Assembly: GCA_037576195.1 (NCBI GenBank)
Contig: CM075102.1
Coordinates: forward strand, 21,572,745 to 21,636,744
DNA length: 64,000 nucleotides
Origin: Phytoseiulus persimilis
Lineage: Eukaryota; Arthropoda; Arachnida; Mesostigmata; Phytoseiidae
Reading direction: 5' to 3'
The notes beneath the pieces are model-generated. The model had not been told where the DNA came from. It made no database searches and saw only the letters and a list, made by a program, of their open reading frames with translations. Position 1 is the first letter of the stretch. Each line of letters begins with the position of its first letter. Of the stretch, positions 12,628 through 25,600 are shown piece after piece. Made by a program: the position numbers and the translations under genes.

Positions 12628-15360
12628 CATACCCACCCACGGCAAGGTATTACGAACGTGAAGAGGAAGGAGGTTGTCGTTTCACCACGGAGGGATTTCA
12701 GGTCCACGACACTGTTATCCGTTTGATGCATGTGAGCGAGCTGGCAAGGAAGGTTCGTGCATAAATCACTCGGAGCCTTTAGATCAATCCGATGATTTCC
12801 ACTTGGAACCACGCGATATTCGTCCTCATGGGTGGATTCTATGTGCGTGGCGTTGACACCAAAAATCACGCGAGTTCGATCCGCTCTCAATGCTGGTAGA
12901 GGAGCTCACCAGGAGCTGATGACAGACTGGATGAGGGTCAAAAGCAGCAAGAGAGGAGTAGTCTTGACCACAGATTGGGTTGCTGGATGTGTCGGATGTC
13001 TATAGAGAGGAGAAAAGAAGGGAACGTCGTCTCATTAGAGACGAGCCTGAAGTGAGGTTAGTTAGCGAACTCCTCTGCTTCTTCTCATCGTATCAAGCCA
13101 TCGGTGGCGTCGGGGCTCGTTATGAGGCGGCGGCGGCGGCATGGCCCTCATATGAGCGCCGGGATAGGGTTCATAACTTCAGGATCGTGGTCCGACCGCG
13201 GCTCGAGGTCGAAATTCAAACGATGCCGTTGCTATCAGCGACTCCTTGTGTTACTATCGGCCGCACCAGTAATTCCGTTCGGCCCGGAGCAGCCCCCGGA
13301 CTAACAGCACTGGAGCGTGCCCTAATGCACTCACGTAGGACAGCGCTGGGTGGGGTGGACCGCGACAGCGGCGGCGGCGACGATCCAAACATTAGAACGA
13401 GGCGGATACAGTGTTAATGCCGGTTCCGTGAAGCACTCGATTCACTCGGTCGCTATCACGCATTCGAAACGCCAGCAGCTCATCAAGTTCATGATGCAGT
13501 GCGGCATTTCGAAGATGTCCCTCGTACCACCCACCGAACGGCATCGGCTCTAGTCGCGAGCGGAGGTCGATGTTTCTCAGAGCTCAAATGAATCGGGAAT
13601 TCGTTGGGAACCGGTTAACGCGTCGATCGAAAGGAAGGTTCATCCAACACGTCCAACACCGAAGCAACATATTGTGGTCCTTGTATTAAGTGGCAGGGCG
13701 CCAGCTCCAGTGCGTGGGCAGCTCGCTGAAAGCTCGGTGGGCAGGTACGACGGCCGAGCAGGCAGCCAGGCGGGCTTTTCAGGTGGAGACTGTAAGCAAC
13801 TCGGCCATCTCCTCCCCACCCAAGCTCATCTAGATGGGCTACTGAGACTGAGTGCCCTCGTCGGCCCCAAATGGGTGTTTAATGCACCCCCTCGGATGGC
13901 TCGCGACACCACAAGACCAGCTGATCTTCCTGATTCTGTTCGACTGCTGCTGAGCGTTCTTTGTGCTCTGGATTCGCAAGCGAGCTTCCTTTTATCTCAA
14001 CCGTTTTGCCTCGATGATAACTCCGTCTCTATTCGCTCCTCGTTAACCGCTCTATCGCCCGTTTTGTAGCCTGTTCGGAAATCCAGCGCCTCGTCCATTT
14101 CTCCGGCGAGGAGCCTGCGTGCCCGATGTCGAAGCTTCGAACACTGCGGAGAAGTCGGGAGAAAGACCAAGAATAGCCGGGAGTGCCCCCTTGGGCTTCC
14201 GATATCCGTCCGGTGGTTGCATCGTGCTATTTAATATTGCACCACGCTCACTGGGGACGCAATGAATGAACCGGCAGGAACTTCCTGGCGAACTTACTCC
14301 TCAAGTGGCTCTAAGTCGGAATTTCTCCGGTTCCATTTCCACTCCCGGGACTGTTGTTGGAAACGATCGGAGATCCATTTCGGTTCCTGGTGTTTCTCGT
14401 CAGTGCTATCATGTTTAAACCGATGCGATAATTGTTGGTTGTTCCTGTTTTCCGCTCGAAAAACCACAGGGACCTGTCCGGGGCAAAGGTTGTCAGACGC
14501 AAACGTGAAGAGCACTGTGTCCGTGTGTTTCCGAGTCTCGAAAACCCACTCAACTCGATCGCGGAACCACCTCCGGGGATATTTTGACGTCATGAGCGAA
14601 TCCCGAGGATCGGGAGCGCGGTGTGTTCGCGTCGATTCGATCGAGCCGCTGCCCTCGACGGTTGCTTTCCTCCGGGCGCACAATAGCCGTTCGGAGTCTT
14701 TCCCATTCAAGTTTCAGTCCACAACCGCGGACGATAGGGAGAAAGGTGGGTAGGCAGACGGGCGAACGGGCAGGGAGGCTATTTACGAGCCAGCAATACG
14801 CTTTTCAATGTGTACCGATGTCCGGCGCACGTTGCACGTTCATCTCGAGCTTATTTCGCCGCACGCAAAATGTAATGGGATTTCGCCGCTGCTCCGCGGT
14901 GAGTCTGAAGATCGTTCAGAGCGAACGAGAGTTCCAAACCACAGCCTCCTTAACAACTCTGCCGGACTTGCGGTGTGACGGCAACAGTCGCGGATGCTGC
15001 GAAAATTTAAGCGCGGGCGACGATAATATGGAACTTGCGTCGCGGAGGGCAGGTTCTCCCCGGGTTCGTTATTCTGGTCGATTTCCATTGTGGCGGAAAA
15101 TTTCGGGAGAGACTCGAGCTGAGTGCACGTCAAGGTGTAAGACGCTCCTCAGCATCGACGTGGTTCATGTAGGAGGTGCAGCGGAAGAATTCGAATGTTG
15201 CGGCACGTCTCTCCTGCCACATCCGGTCGGAGAGCTCTCGCAAGGCTTTCCGGGAAGTGTTCCACGTAATGCCGCGAACAAATACCGTTTCCGACTGCGA
15301 CCAAGCCACCGCGTCCGGTGCGTGCCGCTGCTTCGTAGACACCGGGGACGATACACAAGC

Positions 15361-15400
15361 CGACGGTCGGTCCGTCGGTCGAACGGACGGACGGTCGGGT
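15361..15400. repeat. Palindromic CGGT/ACCG-rich cluster
   Basis: Alternating GGTCGGTC and GGACGGAC words around a central TCGA give a locally self-complementary stretch of about 40 bp. Similar GGACGGAC words recur near 6283, 11510 and 19600. Confidence 0.55.
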
Positions 15401-17168
15401 AGGGAGACGGACGAAATCCTTCGGAAAGCAAGATCAAAACTTCGCGGAAGAGGATCATCGCCGGAGGCCCTGGGAGCAACGCTGATTCGAGTGGGAAGTC
15501 GACTGCGTAGCCTCCAGCTTTCCCGGGATATCGCTTTCTCTCTCGGAATAACTCGCTGTCGGTCGACGGGTTGGCTGGGCGGTCGTTCGTGCTTATCAGA
15601 CAAGTACCGACGTCTTACCGGGGCAGACCTGTTCGAAGTCTATAATCATTAAAACTCCATTTAAGCCCTTGTGCCCTGGTTCAATATGTGGTCCAATGTT
15701 GCGAGCTAAGCGGCGAGAGACTTGGGAGGATATGGCTCCTGCGATCATAGATCAAAACGTCCGTTGCAGGAGGAGGGGAACCTCGGGGAGCCCTCATTCA
15801 TTATTTCATCCATTCAGGAGCTCCGTCAAAAACCTGAAGGAATACAGCGTTCACAAAAGGACAACAATGAGTTGGACGATTCCGTTTTTTTCTTATTGCT
15901 TCTCTTTCTTTCTTGCCACCCGGGTGTTTAAACGGAGCCGCGACTGGGCAGCCGTCTATATACTCGGCGATGGCGCCTCCAATGGGGCACCGGGTTCCGG
16001 CGTCGGGGTATCCAACACCATTCGGACTGAACTATTCATAAATCACTTCCCAATCTAAAACTTCGGAGTCGGTTTTTTGGTCTGACGTACTTTGGCGGTG
16101 GACTTCTAACCACGGTCGGGGATCGGCGGTTCCCATCTCAAACACACAGATGTCACACAGGGGCACCGCTCGGGGTGTGTCCTTGTTACGAAACACAATA
16201 ACAACCGGGGAAACACAAGAACAGGTGAGTGACATCTCCTCAACCCTCTTCGCCCGGACCCCCCCCTCCCCTCGGTACCTTCCTCCCTTCAAGGCAGTGT
16301 TGCCCCGACTTCGAAATTTCAGCTCCGAGCACATGGAACCCGTCACATTGGCCCCTACCCTCTCCACCCACCGACAGTGAAGTAGGTGGGGTGGGGAAAA
16401 AATCAAAAATCGATCTAACATTGCCGTACAAATAGGATCACTCCGAGACAAGCACAGACTGTTGTCGGTTAAAGTCGACCACGAGTCGATGGGAGGGAAC
16501 TCCTCGGACCGGGCTCCTGAACCCTCCACAGGAGCGCGGAAGAGACAAGGAGCTGTCGTTTCGAGAACCAAATCCTCCGCGAACAGTGGCTTAAGGGACG
16601 ATTTGTTCCCCAGTGTTACTCTTTGCTTGTCGTGTTCCCCGCCGTTCTCCTATGTTTCGATTGCCGTATAGTTGTCGTGTTCCTTGATAAACGAAACCCG
16701 GCTGTAGACATAAACAAACGACCACTTTCGGCTTTGGGGATTTCACTCGAGTCCGCGGCTCGTCGGAAACGCTCAGTCTCAGTTCGGAGGAGTTTCCGGA
16801 AGTTGCCCACATTTCGCCGTCATCGACATCTCCAAACTCCTTCGAAAGAGAAGGCGCAGACACGAGGATCATTGTGGAACGCTTGGAATGAGCGGATTCC
16901 GTTCAAACGTATTGCGCGACCCGCGATAGAGACGAGAAATGGAAAAACGGGGTCGGAAATAGGTCAAACTTCTCGAGATGGGGGAGAAGACGTCAGGAAA
17001 GGCTGCCGTGAAGCGGCCGGCTGTTCAAATCGTCCCGCTCCGAATTCCTAATGGTTGGGAGGGAAAATATGAAATTTTCAATGGCAGCCGGAGGCGATCG
17101 ACGGAGCTTTCCGGGACCTGCCGAGCGGACTTGATGGCGGTGTGAGTGCACGAATAAGTAAGAGCACG

Positions 17169-17239
17169 ATGAATAAAAGGGATCAAAAGCACGAAGGAAA
17201 GAGCGGAGAGCCGTCGGCTGACCGAATCGTTCAGCGTGC
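17169..17239 (+). CDS. Candidate first coding exon, charged N-terminus
   Basis: ATG with A at -3 opens 23 codons rich in Lys, Glu and Asp (MNKRDQKHEGKSGEPS), ending two bases into a codon at a GTGAGC donor. A 119-base intron would end at an excellent acceptor (ttattttcttatatatag). The next stretch, 17359-17404, continues in phase with GTRSRDDGDRDSRRG before a GTATAT donor or a stop. A competing unspliced frame over 17247-17495 is hydrophobic and equally coding-like in base use, so this is one of two readings. Confidence 0.18.
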
Positions 17240-18248
17240 GTGAGCTTTGGGCCATCATGAGGAGAAACGAAATCTTAGATGGATGGAGCCGGTATATCGG
17301 GAAGTCGATAGTGTGCCCCGGCTCGGAGGGATAACGGGAATTATTTTCTTATATATAGAGGCACCAGGAGTCGTGACGATGGTGACCGCGACAGTCGTCG
17401 TGGTGTATATATCTAATAGTGTGAGTGACGATACCCAAACCCTTATTAGGCTTAGGCATAAAGCCGAGGAAATCATTCGGCTTGTGAGCCCTTGATTCGT
17501 TGGGATAGACCTCTGGGGGGTGGGGGGAGGAGAGAATCCACGTGGGGGTGGGTATAACGTGATAGAAATCCGGGGAGGAGCTGGAGCCATCCGGCAAGCT
17601 TAAGAAGGAAAAGCAAAAGTTCCACTCTGGGCTTGCCCCATCGGTTGGCGGGAGTAGCCGCTGGTGGGGTGTCAACCCCTGTTCAGCAGTGTGGCATTGT
17701 TCATTCGCATCAGGGCAGCTCACTCACTGAGAAGGAACATTCAGGGACGGCCGGGAGAACAAAATGCTGAAACGCGGCAGGGAGAGATTGTTGAGTAAAA
17801 GACGCAGTGAGCGAAATGGCGGGCAAAAATGGTAAACGAACGTGAACTCGTTCCTACTCAGCTGGATAGAAGCACTTTAGGTTTCGCACAAACATTTCCC
17901 AAAGCCAGCTCTTTTTTCTTCCTCTCCCATCCACTCTGTCCCTCACACTACTCTAGGCTGCACAAAGCGAATCAAGGAACACAATGCTGGCCGAGAAATC
18001 CGGAGGTATCAGCGACCGGCTCAGGGCGCCACTGCCGAGACGGGGGATGCGGAGGCAAAAGGCTTTTGTGTGTTCCATATGAAACACCTCTTTTCACTTT
18101 GACTTGAGAAGGAGAAATGTGCCGTTTCAGAAATGTAAGACGGCCGTCTATCGGGCCAACACAACTCCTAAGGAATGCATTCCCACCGAGCGATCAATGG
18201 CTCCGGAACCGCCACGGACTCACTGATGTTTGATTCTTCTATTTGCAG

Positions 18249-18314
18249 ATTCAGTTTCGGCACCCGCGTGCCTTCGACCAGCGGAAATAGTCGTTGAGGA
18301 TATTGCCGCTTTCG
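18249..18314 (+). CDS. Candidate 66-base exon with near-ideal splice sites
   Basis: The acceptor is tgattcttctatttgcag and the donor GTGAGT. Two of three frames are stopped. The third starts with two bases, ends with one (phase 1-1) and reads SVSAPACLRPAEIVVEDIAA. It shows strong coding composition for its size: 11 of 21 codons begin with G and only 2 have G at second position. No family can be named. The next strong plus-strand acceptor, at 19177, continues the frame for 18 more codons. Confidence 0.33.
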
Positions 18315-19176
18315 GTGAGTCAGCGCAGCCGATTCCGACCGAGAGTTCATTCTCGATTGAACATGCGGAAAAGCATTCCGTCACGAGAATATCATGGATG
18401 AATCCCTCACTTTTTTAGAATCAGTTTTCAGAACAATCGCATACTAGCTCCATCAGATCCTTTCTTTTTCGGCCGCGGATGCTCAACGGGGAGGGATCTG
18501 CTGTGAGCCGAACCTGTTTGGGTCTTAGAGGATGCGCTTGTGCGAGGATCCATCCGCTTGCACCTGACAGGAACCCTTCATTTTTGAACGGCAACGTCGG
18601 TGTTAGCCTCAACGGTGCGACGTGACGCCTCCGCGACTTTCAATATGGAGGTTCAGGGATTGGAAACCCGTCTTTCGGAGAAAGCTCTCGCTATCAATCT
18701 ACGTTGGCGACTTGATTGGCACATGTCATGCTAATTTCCTAGAATCGTCCGTGTTATTCCTCCAGGATAGCGGTGGAGTGATGATGGAAACCTTCCTCAC
18801 TGAGTGGCGGTCAATGGATGGAGTCATGGAAGAAGGCGCGGTACTGGATTCGACTCGCCGACATTCGGCGAGAGGTCGTTTGTGCGCCGTACCCACATGC
18901 GTTTCCACGCACGTAACTCCAGATGAATGTTGCCGCACGCTAGCAAACGGTCATCTGCGTGTGACCGTCAGGGTCTTCCGTAAATGAGGTCCCTGCGTCG
19001 GTTCCCAAAGGCGGTACAACGACAAACGACGATGTGCAAACGCGCTCCGCTCGTTTCCTTTCTCCGATTGCGAGCGACAAACGAAGTTCATTGATGCCCC
19101 GCCCTGAAAGTCATTGGTTTTTGACATGCGATCGGCGCTCTTGACTTTCCTGCTGTTGCTCCCTCCATTCTCGCAG

Positions 19177-19256
19177 CTGAGATTGGTCCCGCGGGCTGCG
19201 CTGCTATATCTGCCATAGTTCGCATTGACAGATAGAGCATCGCTCCCATCAAGGCA
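19177..19256 (+). other. Candidate exon with stops in every frame
   Basis: An 80-base stretch between a superb acceptor (a pyrimidine run ending ccattctcgcag) and a good donor (AAGGCAG|GTAAAGC). All three frames contain a stop. The frame that follows from exon 18249-18314 runs GPAGCAAISAIVRIDR before TAG. It could be the last coding part of a small gene, an untranslated exon, or a poison exon that limits expression when included. No AATAAA follows within several hundred bases. Confidence 0.22.
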
Positions 19257-21008
19257 GGTAAAGCTATGCAGGCCTCCTCGAGTGTGCGACCTCGTCCACC
19301 TCCGACCCACTTCGGATGCTCTGGTCAAGGACATGACGGAGGGCGGGGGGCCATCGACTCTTCCGAGCCCAGGAAACCGATACACGTGCCCTTATTGAAA
19401 TCGTACCCAACGCAGTTCGTGTTTCGACTGAGTGTTGCGGTGTCGTTCGGGCTCTCTCTCAGCCCCCGTTCACATGGAGACAGGAGCACGCGGGAGACTC
19501 TTCGTGCAAGCCAGTGGATTGGTATAATGATGGGTTCAGCTACATCGGTAACAACAATCATCGACGCATGGACGTAGATTGATAGATACATAGATGGATC
19601 TCCGGATGGACGGATGAAGGATGCATGGACGACGGAGCGATACCTAGGAGCCACCAGCGAGACCAGCAGCGCCACAATCTTGTACATAATTCAAGCTCGT
19701 TTACCCGTGCCGCAGTGGTTGGTGGAGCTATCGAACGCTTCACCATCCGGCAAGGAAAAAATGCCCATCGCGGTACCGGCCACCCTCGAGAGTCCCGGGC
19801 TCACACAGTCTGCGCGAAGAGTAGCTTTTCAGTGAGACCCGCAGGCTCTATACCGAGGCAGAACTACTCCGCGCCCTTCCCACCTGCTTTCCGGCTGCCT
19901 CGCCACGCGTGCAGTCGCTCACTACCGAAGGGTCCTGTTCCCGGTTTCCCTCCGCAGCCGGAAGTCATTTCTCCAAAACACGACGTGAGCACGGAAAATG
20001 TTCATCACAGAAGGGAAGAAATGAAACCCACGAAGTAGCGGAAAACGGCGAACGGTGAAAAAAGGGCAAACCTCAGGAAGAACGAAATTGAGATGGAAAC
20101 GACTGACAAACCGACGGGTGGCGAGGCGGACCCAAGCAGTTCAGTAAACCGCCGAGAAACAATATCTGGATGCCGTTCAGCTGCTTACCCACCCGACCCA
20201 CCTGCCGAAGCCAGATGGGTCTCGTCTCGACGTCACTCACGCGAGCTTACGTGGAGGGAAGGGGGGTGCCCCCCCTGAAGTTCAGAACAGGCGCACCCCG
20301 CACATCATGAGCAGCGTTATTTCGACCGGAGACAAAAACATCGGACAACTGTTCGTCGGAGGCAGACGACTAACGGGACCGACGTTCGTTGTGATCCGCC
20401 CCCGATCCGCTGGAGCGTGACGAACTGTATCTTTTGTCGTCTTCGGTCGGTGTGCTCTGCCTCAAACCACATCAATATTTACACTGTCGACTAATCTGTG
20501 TCGGATGGTCGTTCTCGTGCCTCCGTTCCGGCTCGAAGTGCATATGGGCTTCTGCAACCGCGTGGCTATGGTCGACTGTGTAAGCCGACCATCGACTTTC
20601 GGTTCTCGCTGGTTGTCACCGCCGCTGCCATTGGCATTGACCGAAGGTTAGCTCGTTATTGGCTATCAATTTCAACGAGAGGCTGAGCCGGGCTTCCCGA
20701 CGCACGTCCACACATAAACTACCGACGGTATCTCGCGTTTCCGGGACGAAACCGAGGAACTTGAGTTATGATCTCTATTTTTGTCGCCAAAGCACACCGG
20801 ATGACGTCTCCGCCTAAGTGCATCTTGACTTCCATCTTTCTCGCTCCACCAAGTCCATCGATCCGGAAATTTCCGCTAACTCGCCATGCCTTGTTCGCTC
20901 ATGTAGGCCACATTGTCATGCGATTCCGCGCGGTTTACAGCTGCAGCCACTGCATCATTCTGTCGAAAGGAATCTCGAACTCTCCTCTTGGCCTTCTCAA
21001 CCTCTCTT

Positions 21009-21105
21009 TCAGGTCCTCGGTCTTTTCCGCGGGGAAGGCTCCTGTAGTTCCTCGTCGACTTTTGGATATTTCAGGTGGTTTCGAACATATGTCCCATATG
21101 TTCTG
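21009..21105 (-). CDS. Candidate terminal (cytoplasmic tail) exon
   Basis: An excellent minus-strand acceptor (cctgacccccacag) opens a purine-rich stretch. With one leading base, the phase required by candidate exon 36303-36501, the frame runs 31 codons, including YVRNHLKYPKVDEEL and SPRKRPRT, to a TGA. The tyrosine- and basic-rich composition would suit a cytoplasmic tail, but two other frames are also open for 56 and about 64 codons in the same stretch. The frame, and even exon status, is therefore uncertain. I see no AATAAA in the following few hundred bases. Confidence 0.15.
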
Positions 21106-21685
21106 CTGTGGGGGTCAGGATAGAGTTATTAAAAGTCTCCCTCGAATAACAACGAACACCGGATCGCACACATGTGACTGCCTAACAAGCTGGAGACGAG
21201 GGAATACCGAACGGTGGCAAGCGTGGAATCCATATCGTATGCATTCTGCCCTCGTCTCTCTAAGGCTTTCTTTTGAGCCGGCACCGGCTCGCATCTGGCT
21301 GTCGTTTCGCCTTGGGCGTCAGAGGCTCACAACAGCAAGCCTTTTGTGAGAGCTGGAGGAAGTGGGTGCAACAATTTTCCCATTCGCTGCTGGTCCAGCC
21401 GTTCTCACCGAGATGACGTACTCGGACGGGGATCCGAGAACAATGAGAAACCCTTCGTCTTGAAAACTCCCGTAATGGGCTCGAGTTTTTTTCATGTGAT
21501 CTCAGCAAGTATTTCACCGAAAAGTCGCAGAAAGGGGGAAAACGGCACAAAAATCGTTGATTCCTTCAGAGTTCTATGGAGAACACGAGAGAGCCGGCAT
21601 TCTACGACAGTGACAAACATTTTCGTCTCTTCTCTCTCGCTCGAACTTTCCCTTCACCAACACCGATAGTTTTTGTTCTCGTCAG

Positions 21686-21818
21686 CGAACAGGCGCGTTT
21701 GCACGACGAAGGAATCCACGCCGAGTTTCTATTGAGCGATTCCTCTGTCGTGGCGCTGATGACTAATGCCAACATTTTGTTGATCAACGTCTGGGGGCAC
21801 GCACCGATCAGCCTCTAG
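21686..21818 (+). CDS. Candidate terminal exon, 43 codons
   Basis: The acceptor (gatagtttttgttctcgtcag) opens a frame after one base that ends at TAG. Codon-position counts are coding-like: G 37% at first, 14% at second positions, and GC about 72% at third positions. The residues (for example EQARLHDEGIHAEF and VVALMTNANILLINVWG) alternate as beta strands do. No family is recognised, no poly(A) signal follows at a normal distance, and antisense frames are also open, so it is a candidate only. Confidence 0.25.
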
Positions 21819-22603
21819 ACCATTCAGCTCCATGCCATCAATCTCATTCAAGCAAACTCGCTGAAAACCGTTCGGAGAGGTCTCTGGGTGGGTTGGCCTG
21901 TCTCCGACTAGAATCTGCTGTTCGAATCCATGATCCGGAACCTCGTTTGGAGCTTGCCGCAAAGGCTGCGGCAACCCGGACCCGCGAGAAATCGACCGTT
22001 GGAGCTTCTCGCACAACAGGATCGAACAGCAGAGGCTCCTAGCCATTTCGAAGCTGTCCTTCCCGTTAAGTGTTATGTGAGGCGGAACCTGAGCTGGCTC
22101 GAGGAGAACGAAGGGGAGAAGTCGATACGTCGACCGAACAAGTGCCGAGCGGGCGCGATAAAATATGAAAAATATTCCCCGTTCAGAGTATCCGGGAGGT
22201 AAAACGGAGGCGCAAGACGAGTAAGAACCCTGAGGAAACGTCTGGCTTCCTCTGCCTGTCGAAACAGCGAGCGCGTACAGAGTTCTTATTACGACGACGA
22301 TGAGGGAGAAGACGGCCGAGCAGACTGGCACCGGGAAGCCACCAGGCGCGAAGGTAGCCGGGGCTGACGCCTCCGAGCATCTGGTGGGCTCTGAGTTATT
22401 GAGGTTTTATTGATGGAGAGAAATTACCCTTTCGCAAGTGATCCACTCAAAGTGAACCAAACTCGCTGTTGGAAATCCCATTCGAAATTCCCCCAGCGCT
22501 CTCCGCGCGGCCCGTGCTTTCGGCTTGAAGCTCTACGCCGGTTTCGCAATGCAGCTGTGAGCAAGTTCAACCTTGGCGGCAATAGCAACGGCTCATTTCT
22601 GAG

Positions 22604-22665
22604 CTGGGCTGAGTGAATTCGACGACGTCGATCTACGCCAACTGGGAAACGCAATAGCGACCGAG
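22604..22665 (+). CDS. Candidate 62-base exon
   Basis: An open frame starting with two bases and ending on a codon boundary at a GTGAGC donor. It reads GLSEFDDVDLRQLGNAIATE, with purines at 14 of 20 first positions. The acceptor (gctcatttctgag) is modest. Its starting phase is the one exon 18249-18314 would need downstream, but nothing else links the two. Confidence 0.15.
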
Positions 22666-25600
22666 GTGAGCTGTGTCGATCCCCGTTCCCTTCTGCGATT
22701 CCACCTGAGGTACTTCGGAGTACGGAAACTCGATTTTCATATACCAAAAAGCGTTTCGGAAAGTCGCCACTTGGCGGTCTCGGTATTTGGAAACTGAATC
22801 TGTCGCTCGGAAAGGGACCGGATGGATTCGCCCAAACTCGAGCCGTCATACCGATGATTGTGACCGATACAAGGTGATATCAAGTGACACTGATCAGAAT
22901 GTGGTGATAACCGCCCGCCCCATGCGCCCGAACTCGATCACAACTCCATCGAGACCAAAAGTCTTATCACGATAATTGCCGAACATTAGCGCGGGCAGGG
23001 CCATCAGCTCTCACGTTTTTCCGATCGGTGGGATGTTCCTGAGGTCGACGTCGACTCCCAGGCTGACCGAGAGCTCCCGCGGCAGGTGGCTCTGGAAGAT
23101 CTGCATCACGTTCCCCAAGCTCTGGGGAGCTGGAGCAGATGATCTCGCTGAATCGTAGGTCCACCACTCTCCCTCCGGTGAACGTTGACCTCCAATGCTG
23201 TCCCGGTCTATTATTCAAGAGCCCGGCGCAATGGAGAACTCACGGGACTCATTTTTCGCTCCTCTAACTATCCCGCAATATCCAAGAGCTGTGACAAGGT
23301 TGGTCCTCATCGCACGATCGACGAACACGAAACTCGGAGCATCGGGGCGTATCACCCGTTTGGGAATTCCAAGTTAAGTGTTTTTAATCAGCTTAGCCGC
23401 TCCCGAACAACAAATTCATCTTCGCACACCTAGATACATAACGCAGTACTTAGGAGAGAGGGTGGCCTGGGCGAGGAGGATACTGCCCCCATGAGTCACG
23501 AACAATGATCCGCCCTCTGAAATGGCTGACTGGCGAGATGGCTGTTTGGGTGGGTTGGAGGAGGGGACGTGATCCACCCAGTCACAGCCGGGAGGACGAA
23601 GGGGATATGTTCGCACGGGGAGACTCGTGAGTTGAGCTCATGAACGAACCACGAACGACTATCCGACCCGGCCATTCATACCAAAATACGACTACGTCAA
23701 CGCCAAGCAAGAAACTCGCTCAGAGAAATCATGAAAAACCCCGAACTTCTCTGGTATGAGTGTTTTCGTTCCCATTCCCCGACTCATATCCTCCTCGCGG
23801 GAGGAAATTAAAATATCATCATTGGAGTTTCCGCTGTCTTCTGGTGACCCGAGTGGACGTCAGCTCTTCCATTCGCGGAGTTCGGGACAAAGCTCAACTT
23901 GCAGAGGTGGCCTAAAGAGTTTCATGACTCGTTGCCCTGCAAGTGGTTGAGCTCTGGAGTTTTGATCCCCGCTCCGAGCCGGGGCGAGCAGTGATACGCT
24001 AGTTACTTAGCGGCTCGTCGTTCCGCTCTCGGAAATGAATTCGGCTAATGTTATTAGTTCAGCTCAACAGGCCACCGCGGCGTTTGCCCTCCGAGGGCTC
24101 CTCGGTCTCTCTGTGGACGGCGCGGACCATGGATCTCGCAGACACCTTCGTCCCCGTTTCTCCTCATTAGGTTTTCTGAGCCGTGATCCCTCCAAACACA
24201 CAGTAGACGCCAACAGACTTCCGAGAGCTCCAAGGGGAGGGGAGGGGGTCCAGCCCTGTCCAGGCTGCTTCTGTTTTGCGACAACGAAATTTCAAATGGA
24301 GAAGATTAATCAGTTCCCCCGTTTAGGCGATAGCGCACGGCTCTGGGCTCAGAGTGAGCTTCTTCTCCAACTTCCATACACTCCTGTCATTCCCGGATCT
24401 TCCCTTTCTCGGGAACCCTACTTCGGAGGAGTGTCAAAATAAATTCGTTCGGTGGTCAGACAGGTTTCGGCTGGAGCCCGAGAGTGGAGCAGCTATCACT
24501 CGTCTTCGTGGGATCTTCCCACAAGCCAGGAAGCAATCACGCTTTGTCTATCTGCCAGCTTAACTCGACAAAAGGCCAAGGGTGCAAAACCTCACAATAG
24601 GCCATGACGTTGGGGGTCTGGATTCCCGCGCTAGGTCAAGAGAGCCATGGGCCTGAAGGAGCTCCGGTTCCCAGCGGCCACCCTATGCTGGAAGGTCTGA
24701 GACGCTCCAAGGCTCGCGAGGGATCTGCGAGGAGAGCGAGGAGTGACGAAACCTGGCTGAGGACAAGGGCAACGAGGAGAGCCTCGCTTCGCTGTCCTGC
24801 TCGAATCCAGGCAAGCCGAACCGCGGTCGTCCGTCTGACGTCATTGAGACGGGAGCGGGGCGGACAGTGGAAGCTTCAAATTAATTGGCCGACTTTCTCT
24901 CTTGCGGGGACAGCTCTTTTCCGGTGATGAGATTCGTTTCCTGGGAACACAAACGCTCACTAATCGGAAGTGAGAAGCATGGTTCGTCCCGCTCCGCCAA
25001 AGCGAAGACGAGTATCGCGCGAATTTCCAGCAGGAAATCCCTCGCGGTCTTGCGGGAAATTTCCTCACATATTCAGAGTACAAAGTCTGCTCGAATAATG
25101 CATGAGGAGATCGGATGGTACTTCTCCCCGGGATCGGGAATTCATGGCGAAGGCTTTTCCGGTTCAAACGATGACCTTTGACTCCGGGAAAGATCGCTCA
25201 ACACTCGTGGATCGGCACTGTTTCAGTTCCGTCACTGGTTCTCGCCTCTGCGGAGAGTCTTTCCACCCCAAAATGGGTCTGAGCAGCAGCGTTTCCGGGG
25301 AGCGAGGCCTCAGGACTGCTGAAGGAAAAACTGCGTTCCGTGTCCTCGATCGAGCGAGCCGCGATTTTTTTCGCTTAGCGGTATGAATCATAAATCGCGG
25401 AGGATTATCATCACGTATCCCCAAAGATACATGCAGCGCTAATCCACCGTTCCAGCAGATAATATCGACAACATATTTCGTCCAGGGTGCCTCATAATCT
25501 AAACCTTTACCTGGGAGGAGATTCCTCGGTTCCGTCGCAGTCCAAAACGGGCTCAGATTTAATCTGTGCAAGAGACTCACACTCGACGCCTCACCGCGCA

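Noticed and set aside
14294-14710. Minus-strand frame with a laminin-G-like phrase (WVFETRKHTDTVLFTF)
   Set aside because: Purines are at chance level at first codon positions, T-initial codons are common, and there is no acceptor near the putative domain start.
14623-15402. 259-codon plus-strand frame, the longest in the window
   Set aside because: Composition is rich in Ser, Arg, Cys and Phe with many T-initial codons, unlike the secure exons. It passes through palindromic CGGT repeats and shows no homology. Overlapping frames on both strands are also long there.
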